Positions 14,369-20,339 of a stretch of DNA of 33,008 nt are shown piece after piece. The notes under the pieces are model-generated. The model had not been told where the DNA came from and did no database searches. It was given only the letters and a program-made list of their open reading frames with translations. Position 1 is the first letter of the stretch. Each line of letters opens with the position of its first letter. The position numbers and the translations under genes were made by a program. The DNA is from Hungatella sp. (lineage in GTDB: Bacteria; Bacillota; Clostridia; Lachnospirales; Lachnospiraceae): the NCBI GenBank assembly GCA_022798105.1, contig JAAWLV010000006.1, positions 1 through 33,008 of the forward strand, written 5' to 3'.

Positions 14369-15904
14369 ATGGAGCACGCAAAGCATGTGGTGAAAAATTT
14401 GAAGTTTACGGCAGTCAGCGAACTGACCCTGGCCGTGCTGAAATTTTTGTCCCGCCGGGTATTCGTCCTTCTTCTGGGGAAAGAATATCTGGGAATCAAC
14501 GGGCTTTTTACGGATATTCTCTCCATGCTGTCCCTGGCGGAGCTGGGATTCGGAGTCTCCATCACCTACAGCCTGTACCAGCCGGTGGCTAAGGGGGACG
14601 AGGAACTGATAAAATCGCTGATGGCCCTGTACGGCCGTTTTTACCGGGCAGTGGGCATGGTGGTTTTAGCCGCCGGGCTGTGCCTGCTGCCCTTTCTTGA
14701 TTTCTTTGTAAAGGAAATGCCGGAACATATCCCCCACATATCCCTTATCTATATCCTGAATGTGGCAAATGTCAGTGTTTCCTATTTCTGTTCCTACAAA
14801 TCCACGCTTCTGTTTGTGTGTCAGAAAAAATATGTGGACTCCTTGATACGGGCCGCAGCCGGGCTCCTTGCCACAGCGGCCCAGATTGGGGTGCTTTTAT
14901 TGACGGGAAATTATCTCTGCTATCTGTGCATTGCCATTTTATCCACAATCCTGCAGAATGGAGCCGTTTCTGCAGCGGCAGATAACCTCTACCCTTATCT
15001 GAAAAGGGGGAAGGAGAAAGGGAGGGGGCAGATACAGCCTGTTCCCGCCAATATTTTAGCGGATATCCGCCGCAATGTCAGTGCCATGATCCTTCACCGC
15101 GTCGGCAGCGTGGCGGTTTTCGGCACGGACAACGTACTGATTTCGAAGTTTGTGGGCATTGGCATCACAGGACTGTACTCCAACTACATAATGATACGGA
15201 ATTTTTTAAATGTCATCACCAACACGGTGTTCAATGCCATCACCCCGGCCATGGGGAACTTAAACGTGACGGGGACTGTGGAAGAAAAGAGAAGGACCTT
15301 TTCCCGTCTCAATTTTTTTGCGGCCTGGCTGTTCGGGTGGATGAGCATCTGCCTTCTGTGGCTCTACGACCCGTTTATTACCCTCTGGCTGGGGGAGGGA
15401 TTTCTGCTTCCCAGGCCGGTGGTGGCGCTGATTGTGGCTAATTTCTATCTTAACAGCATGCGTGTCCCTGTGGCAAACACCAAAAGCATCATGGGGCTGT
15501 TCTGGGATGAGCGGTACAAGTCGGTTTTGGAGGCTTTTATGAATCTGGCAGTATCCGTCGCGCTGGCCCGGCGGTGGGGCATCAGCGGGATTCTTTTGGG
15601 GACGTTTATAAGCACGGCCTCGCTGCCTTTTTGGATTGAGCCTCTGGGGCTTTACCGGCACGGCCTGAAAGAGCCTGTGAGACGGTATTTTTCCCGCTAT
15701 TTCTGTTATTTGTCAGTGACCGCCGCTGCCGGGGCAATCACGGGCCTTCTGTGCAGCCTGGCCCAAGGGTCGGTTTTCGGCTTTTTTCTTAAACTTTTCT
15801 TCTGCACGGTGATCCCCAACAGCATATACCTGGCTGTCTACGGACGAATGGAGGAATTTCGTTTTATGAAAAGCCTGGTACATTGCAGAAATAACGGTGA
15901 ATAA
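14369..15904 (+). CDS. Wzx-like lipid-linked oligosaccharide flippase
   Basis: 511 aa with 12-14 predicted membrane helices, of the polysaccharide-specific MOP exporter group (Wzx/RfbX). KFTAVSELTLAVLKFLSRRVFVLLLGKEYLGINGLF and the downstream YSLYQP region are typical of Gram-positive Wzx proteins. It moves the undecaprenyl-linked repeat unit across the membrane to the polymerase. ATG 14369 lies 8 bases after GGAG (14357-14360); an upstream in-frame ATG at 14321 would overlap the previous gene by 43 bases and is less likely. It is the last gene of the operon, followed by a disrupted hairpin and a T run. Confidence 0.92.
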   Translation: MEHAKHVVKNLKFTAVSELTLAVLKFLSRRVFVLLLGKEYLGINGLFTDILSMLSLAELGFGVSITYSLYQPVAKGDEELIKSLMALYGRFYRAVGMVVLAAGLCLLPFLDFFVKEMPEHIPHISLIYILNVANVSVSYFCSYKSTLLFVCQKKYVDSLIRAAAGLLATAAQIGVLLLTGNYLCYLCIAILSTILQNGAVSAAADNLYPYLKRGKEKGRGQIQPVPANILADIRRNVSAMILHRVGSVAVFGTDNVLISKFVGIGITGLYSNYIMIRNFLNVITNTVFNAITPAMGNLNVTGTVEEKRRTFSRLNFFAAWLFGWMSICLLWLYDPFITLWLGEGFLLPRPVVALIVANFYLNSMRVPVANTKSIMGLFWDERYKSVLEAFMNLAVSVALARRWGISGILLGTFISTASLPFWIEPLGLYRHGLKEPVRRYFSRYFCYLSVTAAAGAITGLLCSLAQGSVFGFFLKLFFCTVIPNSIYLAVYGRMEEFRFMKSLVHCRNNGE

Positions 15905-15907
15905 AGT

Positions 15908-15987
15908 GCCAGATGTCTGCGTCATCTGTGGGTTACTGTTCACTGGGTACCAGTGAACAGTAACATCTGTGGCAGGAAAGGTTTTTT
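15908..15987 (+). terminator. Probable operon terminator split by a small palindromic insertion
   Basis: TGCCAGATG just after the flippase stop can pair, with one 2-base bulge, with CATCTGTGGCA ending at 15974, followed by GGAAAGG and six T (15982-15987). Without the 33-bp element and its 8-bp duplication the loop would be only 7 bases. The T run is 7 bases from the stem, so strength is uncertain. Confidence 0.4.
15932..15964. mobile_element. 33-bp palindromic element with 8-bp target duplication (MITE-like, short copy)
   Basis: Nearly perfect palindrome with 15-base arms and a 3-base centre, beginning GTTACTGTTCAC and ending GTGAACAGTAAC. It is flanked by exact direct repeats ATCTGTGG (15924-15931 and 15965-15972). 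The same 12-bp termini bound the longer element at 19244-19387. It seems to be a minimal, internally deleted copy of the same mobile family. The parent transposase is not in this window. Confidence 0.55.
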
Positions 15988-16003
15988 AATTGTTGAGATT
16001 TTA

Positions 16004-16032
16004 TTGACACAAACATGAGCTTTGTCTATAAT
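16004..16032 (+). promoter_or_regulatory. Consensus sigma-A promoter of the diguanylate cyclase gene
   Basis: TTGACA at 16004-16009, TATAAT at 16027-16032, spacer 17 bp: both hexamers and spacing are ideal. The start near 16039 gives a leader of about 80 bases. Confidence 0.88.
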
Positions 16033-16118
16033 AAAATTACCAATTGATTACCATAAATTTCAGGCTTAATTTATAAAAAAGCTGTATTTATAAAACCAAA
16101 CCGCACAGGGGAGTAGAC

Positions 16119-17036
16119 ATGGAAAAAATATTGATTGTTGACGACAGTTCCACACAGGCGCTGCAATTAAAATCTATTTTAGACGATGATTATGACATAA
16201 CCGTTGCCCAGACAGCAGAAACGGGCCTTTCCTACGCCAGTTCCGAGGATTTCTCGCTGATTCTTCTGGATGTGGTTATGCCCGGGATGGATGGATTTAC
16301 GCTGTTAAAGAAACTGCAGGAGGAGATTATCACCCAGAGTGTGCCGGTGATCCTGATTACGAGCCTTTCCGATATTCAGCACGAACAGCTGGGGCTGACC
16401 CTTGGGGCGGTGGACTACATATCCAAGCCTTTCCATCCGCTGATTGTAAAGGCCAGGGTTAACACCCACATCAAGCTCTACAGGTACAGAAAGCAGGTAG
16501 AGCGCCAGTCCATGACCGACCAGCTGACCGGTATCGCCAACCGGCGGCAGCACGACTGCTACAGCATCATAAAATGGAACGAGGCTATCCGCTTAAAGGT
16601 TCCCTTTTCCGTCTGCATGTTTGATATTGACTATTTTAAAGTGTACAACGACACCTTCGGCCACCCGGCCGGCGACAAGGTCATTGCCAGCGTGGCAAAG
16701 GTGATAGCCTCCCATCTGCAGCGCAGCACTGACTTTCTGGCCCGGTACGGGGGAGAAGAATTCGTGGCTTTCTTTTTGGGTGACAGCGCGGTCTCGGCAT
16801 TTGAGTATCTGAAAAAAATCCGCAAGGCGGTGGAGGATCTGCACATTCCCCACAACCCGTCCAAATCCCAGTGGGTAACGGTCAGCATCGGCGGCATAAC
16901 CCTGATTCCCCTGCGGGAGAACTCCTACGAGGTCTACTTAAAGCTTGCGGACACTATGCTGTACGATGCCAAAAAGCTTGGCCGCAACCGGGTAGTGTGG
17001 GCCAACGAAAAGATGAATCAGTGGTATGAGGAGTGA
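16119..17036 (+). CDS. Response regulator with GGDEF output (PleD/WspR-like diguanylate cyclase)
   Basis: 305 aa. Receiver domain 1-120 with the acidic pocket IVDDS, phospho-acceptor D51 in LILLDVVMPGMDG, switch T81 and K103 in SKPF. A short linker leads to a GGDEF domain (about 130-300) with all catalytic features: MTDQLTGIANRR, FDIDYFKVYNDTFGHPAGD, and GGEEF at 211-215. RSTD at 202-205, five residues before GGEEF, is the RxxD inhibitory site, so product feedback by c-di-GMP is expected. It makes c-di-GMP from GTP when phosphorylated. AGGGGAG at 16107-16113 precedes the ATG. No kinase is adjacent; the hybrid kinase at 20340 is a possible partner. It lies directly behind the polysaccharide operon but has its own strong promoter. 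Confidence 0.95.
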   Translation: MEKILIVDDSSTQALQLKSILDDDYDITVAQTAETGLSYASSEDFSLILLDVVMPGMDGFTLLKKLQEEIITQSVPVILITSLSDIQHEQLGLTLGAVDYISKPFHPLIVKARVNTHIKLYRYRKQVERQSMTDQLTGIANRRQHDCYSIIKWNEAIRLKVPFSVCMFDIDYFKVYNDTFGHPAGDKVIASVAKVIASHLQRSTDFLARYGGEEFVAFFLGDSAVSAFEYLKKIRKAVEDLHIPHNPSKSQWVTVSIGGITLIPLRENSYEVYLKLADTMLYDAKKLGRNRVVWANEKMNQWYEE

Positions 17037-17059
17037 GCTGTAAAAACTAAAAGTTCCGG

Positions 17060-17088
17060 TTGAATGTAGAACATATGTTTGTTATAAT
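17060..17088 (+). promoter_or_regulatory. SOS-controlled promoter with a LexA box in the spacer
   Basis: TTGAAT at 17060-17065 and TATAAT at 17083-17088, spacer 17 bp. GAACATATGTTT at 17069-17080 matches the Gram-positive LexA box (GAACN4GTTY) and fills the spacer, so bound LexA would block RNA polymerase. It precedes a Y-family polymerase, a classic SOS gene. Confidence 0.85.
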
Positions 17089-17160
17089 AGATGTAACAGG
17101 AGAAAACGTATGGTTATTTAAGGCCGGCCGCCCTGTGGGCGGAGATGATTGATGCCGAAG

Positions 17161-17191
17161 CAGCCTTCCTGGGGGAGGCTGTTTTGCTTTT
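17161..17191 (+). terminator. Hairpin with T-rich tail in the polymerase leader (possible attenuator)
   Basis: CAGCCTTCC (17161-17169) pairs with GGGAGGCTG (17173-17181), 9 bp with one G-U, loop TGG, followed by TTTTGCTTTT. It lies between the SOS promoter and the gene, 44 bases before the start codon. A GC-rich hairpin (CCGCCC/GGGCGG) lies upstream of it, and a palindrome CCGGCTGCAGCCGG sits just before the ribosome site. Confidence 0.6.
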
Positions 17192-17234
17192 CGATCCGTA
17201 AAAGGCCGGCTGCAGCCGGAAGGAGGAGTTTTTC

Positions 17235-18788
17235 GTGGAGGCAGGGCAGGAGAGGAATACGTCAGAGAAAGAGCGCAGCTTTATTGCCATTGACCTGAAA
17301 TCATTTTACGCGTCGGTGGAGTGTGTGGAGCGGGGGTTAAATCCCCTGACCACCCATCTGGTGGTGGCGGATAAAAAGCGGACGGAAAAGACCATCTGCC
17401 TTGCGGTGAGCCCGTCCCTTAAGGAGTACGGGATTCCGGGGCGGCCCAGGCTGTTTCAGGTGGTGCAGAAAGTGGAGGAGGCCAACTGCCTGCGCCAAAG
17501 GCACGCGCCGTCGGGAACCTTTTCGGGGGCGTCGTCGGACGCCCTGGAACTGAAGGCCGACCCGGCTCTGGCCATCGACTATGTGGTCGCCGTCCCCCGC
17601 ATGGCCCACTATATGGAGTGGAGCATGCGGATCTACCAGGTTTATCTGGATTTCGTGGCGCCGGAGGACATCCATGTGTATTCCGTTGACGAGGTGTTTG
17701 TGGATGTGACCGGCTATCTGGGAATATACGGGGGCACGGCAAGAGAGCTGGCGGCAGCGATGATCCTGGCGGTTTTTGATGCCACAGGCATCACGGCCAC
17801 GGCAGGAGTGGGAACCAATCTGTACCTTGCCAAGGTGGCCATGGATATTGTGGCAAAGCACATTGCCCCGGATGAGAACGGGGTGAGGATTGCCTGTTTG
17901 GACGAGACAGAGTACCGGCGCCGCCTGTGGACTCACCGTCCCTTGACGGATTTCTGGCGGGTAGGGCGGGGATACCGGGACAAGCTGGAGGAGCACGGGC
18001 TTTTTACCATGGGCGACATTGCCAGATGTTCTCTGGGAAAGGAAGGCGAGTACCACAGCGAGGAGCTGCTCTACCGCCTGTTCGGCGTCAACGCGGAGCT
18101 GCTTATTGATCACGCCTGGGGGTGGGAGCCCTGCAGGATGGAGGATATCAAAGCTTATAAGCCCCAGTCCGGCAGCATGGGCTCCGGCCAGGTTCTGCCC
18201 TGCGCCTATCCCTTTGACAAGGCAAAGCTGGTGGTCCGGGAGATGGCCGATTCGGTAGCTCTGGAACTGACGGACAAAGGGCTGGTGACGGATCAGATGG
18301 TCCTGACCGTGGGATATGACAGGGAGAATCTGACCAAGGGGCAGAGGGCTGAAACCTACAGAGGGGCCGTGACCTCTGACCGGTATGGAAGAACCGTCCC
18401 CAGGCACGACCACGGCACGGCAAACCTCACCGCCCCCACATCCTCCTCCAGGCTTATTACGGAGGCTGTTACAGAGCTTTTTGACCGGGTTGTATCCCCG
18501 GATCTGCTGATCCGCAGAATCTACCTTACCGCCTGCCGGGTGACGGACGAGGCCCTGGCCGCCCGCCGGGATACGCCGGAACAGCTTACCATGTTTACGG
18601 ACTACCAGGCCCTGGAGCGGGAGCGCAGAGAAGAGAAGGAACGGCTGGATCGGGAGAAGCGGATGCAGAAGGCCATGGCGGATATTAAGAAAAAGTACGG
18701 CAAAAACGCCATTTTAAAGGGCTTAAACCTCAGGGAGGGAGCCACGGCCAGGGAGAGAAACGGCCAGATAGGAGGACACAAAGCGTAG
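17235..18788 (+). CDS. Y-family DNA polymerase, UvrX/DinB-like translesion polymerase
   Basis: 517 aa, starting at GTG 17235, 8 bases after AAGGAGGAG. The palm has FIAIDLKSFYASVE (catalytic D20) and YSVDEVFVDVT (D152, E153), followed by thumb helix-hairpin-helix (TDFWRVGRGYRDKLEEHGLFTMGDIA) and little-finger domains. The basic C-terminal extension (REEKERLDREKRMQKAMADIKKKYGKNAILKG) is typical of the Firmicute UvrX-like branch. It copies damaged DNA with low fidelity. An SOS box lies in its promoter, and the YolD-like gene follows after 32 bases, as in Bacillus and clostridial uvrX-yolD pairs. Confidence 0.93.
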   Translation: MEAGQERNTSEKERSFIAIDLKSFYASVECVERGLNPLTTHLVVADKKRTEKTICLAVSPSLKEYGIPGRPRLFQVVQKVEEANCLRQRHAPSGTFSGASSDALELKADPALAIDYVVAVPRMAHYMEWSMRIYQVYLDFVAPEDIHVYSVDEVFVDVTGYLGIYGGTARELAAAMILAVFDATGITATAGVGTNLYLAKVAMDIVAKHIAPDENGVRIACLDETEYRRRLWTHRPLTDFWRVGRGYRDKLEEHGLFTMGDIARCSLGKEGEYHSEELLYRLFGVNAELLIDHAWGWEPCRMEDIKAYKPQSGSMGSGQVLPCAYPFDKAKLVVREMADSVALELTDKGLVTDQMVLTVGYDRENLTKGQRAETYRGAVTSDRYGRTVPRHDHGTANLTAPTSSSRLITEAVTELFDRVVSPDLLIRRIYLTACRVTDEALAARRDTPEQLTMFTDYQALERERREEKERLDREKRMQKAMADIKKKYGKNAILKGLNLREGATARERNGQIGGHKA

Positions 18789-18820
18789 GTGCCCGTCTGG
18801 CGGAAGACAGGAGGAAAAAC

Positions 18821-19282
18821 GTGGATAATGACCAGTATGGAACCGGACGGGCGGGCCGGTATGATGACATAATACACCTGCCTCACCATGTTTCGGCGGT
18901 TCACCCGCAGATGCCCCTGGAGGAGCGGGCGGCCCAGTTTTCGCCTTTTGCCGCCCTGACCGGGTTTGGTGACGCCCTGCGGGAGACGGCCCGGGTCACG
19001 GACGAGTTTGTCCGGCCGGATGAGGATAACCGGACAAGCCTGGACGGAAAGCTGTGTATGCTTAAGGAGCATATAAAGGAGCGCCCGGAAGTGACGGTGA
19101 CGTATTTTAAGCCGGACGCAAGAAAAGCCGGCGGGGCTTATGAGACGATGACGGGAAATCTCAAGAAGATCGATACCTATGGCAGGAGACTGGTGATGGC
19201 GGACGGGACGGAGATTCCTGTGGAGTACATCGTCCGGATAGAGGTTACTGTTCACACCATGGCTAATCACTCCGCTGATTAG
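18821..19282 (+). CDS. YolD-like protein with a C-terminus rewritten by an insertion
   Basis: 153 aa from GTG 18821, with AGGAGG at 18809-18814. The core (MPLEERAAQFSPFAALTGFGDALRETAR, then VTVTYFKPD, then IDTYGRRLVMADGTEIPVEYIVRIE) is the YolD-like family that accompanies UvrX-type polymerases; its biochemical role is not settled. The last 12 residues, VTVHTMANHSAD, are encoded entirely within the small repeat element that begins exactly at 19244. Removing the element and one 8-bp duplication restores an ending ...RIEDGS with a stop, which suits this family, whose members usually end shortly after this point. The change probably leaves the fold intact. Confidence 0.88.
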   Translation: MDNDQYGTGRAGRYDDIIHLPHHVSAVHPQMPLEERAAQFSPFAALTGFGDALRETARVTDEFVRPDEDNRTSLDGKLCMLKEHIKERPEVTVTYFKPDARKAGGAYETMTGNLKKIDTYGRRLVMADGTEIPVEYIVRIEVTVHTMANHSAD

Positions 19283-19387
19283 CCATGGGCCAGTACCGTT
19301 ACGGGGGCAAAGCATATGCCCCATCGCCGCAGGCGATTTTAAGTGGGCATATGCGGTTACGTTCACGGGGTACCTGTGAACAGTAAC
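19244..19387. mobile_element. 144-bp palindromic element (MITE-like, long copy)
   Basis: Bounded by GTTACTGTTCAC (19244-19255) and its exact inverse (19376-19387). Flanking 8-bp direct repeats GGATAGAG (19236-19243) and GGATGGAG (19388-19395) differ at one base. Inside are three nested dyads: a 13-bp perfect stem (19257-19269 with 19276-19288), GCATATGCCC (19312-19321) with GGGCATATGC (19345-19354) enclosing ATCGCC/GGCGAT, and GTTCAC/GTGAAC at the right end. It carries no gene of its own. The first 39 bases now encode the tail and stop of the YolD-like gene. Confidence 0.6.
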
Positions 19388-19425
19388 GGATGGAGGACGG
19401 ATCGTGAAGATAGAAAAGATAATTG

Positions 19426-19455
19426 TTGCAGATTCACAGGAAACTGTGGTAGAAT
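19426..19455 (+). promoter_or_regulatory. Probable extended -10 promoter for the DUF554 gene
   Basis: TTGCAG (19426-19431) and TAGAAT (19450-19455) with an 18-bp spacer and TG at 19447-19448 in the extended -10 position. The ATG at 19493 is about 30 bases past the expected start. Confidence 0.5.
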
Positions 19456-19492
19456 AATTCGGCGTATATCAGAATCGGGGGAGAACATCGGT

Positions 19493-20209
19493 ATGGCGGG
19501 ACTTGGAACCCTTATGAATGTGGCCGGTATCCTGGCCGGCGGCCTGGCCGGCCTTATTTTCGGAAAATTCATGACACAGCGGTATCAGGACACTCTGACC
19601 ATGGCCTGCGGTGTCAGCGTCATGTTTATCGGCATTGCCGGAACCATGGAAAAAATGATGTCCGTCGCAGGGCAGAGCCTGACAAGCGGCGGAACGATGA
19701 TGATGATCGGAAGTTTTATGATCGGCTCCCTGCTTGGAGAATGGATGAATATTGAACACTACCTGGAAGAACTGGGACGCTGGCTGAAAGCCAAGACCGG
19801 AAGCAGCGGCGATAAGCTGTTTGTGGACGGGTTTGTCACCGCTTCCTTAACGGTCTGCATAGGAGCCATGGCCGTGGTGGGCGCCATTCAGGACGGGATC
19901 TACGGCAATTATTCCATTCTGGCGGCCAAAGCGGTTTTGGATCTCATTATCATCCTGGTGATGACCGCCTCCATGGGAAAGGGCTGCCTGTTCTGTGCTA
20001 TCCCGGTAGGTGTTTTTCAGGGTTTTATTACCTTCCTGGCCAGGCTCATTGAGCCCTTTATGACGGAGGCCGCCCTGAACAATCTTTCTCTCACAGGCTC
20101 CATGCTGATCTTCTGCGTGGGAGTAAATCTGATATGGGGGAAAAAGATTAAAGTGGCCAATATGCTCCCCACCCTTTTGATTGCCGTAATATGGGCGGGG
20201 ACAGGCTGA
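19493..20209 (+). CDS. DUF554 family membrane protein
   Basis: 238 aa, six to seven predicted membrane helices. GTLMNVAGILAGGLAGLIFGKFM at the start, followed by a helix with the conserved GVSVMFIGIAGTM, is typical of DUF554, a family of inner-membrane proteins with no established function (often suggested to be transporters). ATG 19493 follows GGGGGAG by 9 bases; an earlier frame start at 19343 lies within the repeat element and is not credible. The gene stands alone, with its own promoter and a gap of 130 bases before the kinase gene. Confidence 0.88.
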   Translation: MAGLGTLMNVAGILAGGLAGLIFGKFMTQRYQDTLTMACGVSVMFIGIAGTMEKMMSVAGQSLTSGGTMMMIGSFMIGSLLGEWMNIEHYLEELGRWLKAKTGSSGDKLFVDGFVTASLTVCIGAMAVVGAIQDGIYGNYSILAAKAVLDLIIILVMTASMGKGCLFCAIPVGVFQGFITFLARLIEPFMTEAALNNLSLTGSMLIFCVGVNLIWGKKIKVANMLPTLLIAVIWAGTG

Positions 20210-20291
20210 TACATATCTGCCGAAAAACCATAGCAATCTTTTCAAATTTATGATATATTTATCCACATGCAGAATGTAAATAACTAATCGG

Positions 20292-20313
20292 GGGTGAATC
20301 CTTATATTCACCC
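20292..20313 (+). other. Leader hairpin before the hybrid kinase gene
   Basis: GGGTGAAT (20292-20299) and ATTCACCC (20306-20313), 8-bp perfect stem with a 6-base loop, 13 bases before the ribosome site. There is no T run, so it is not a terminator; it may be a leader stem or an operator. Confidence 0.35.
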
Positions 20314-20339
20314 AGGCGGAATATACGGAGGTCAGATTT

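Noticed and set aside
19244-19387. CRISPR or attenuator array
   Set aside because: The repeats are nested inverted dyads with a shared terminus and flanking duplication, not regularly spaced direct repeats.
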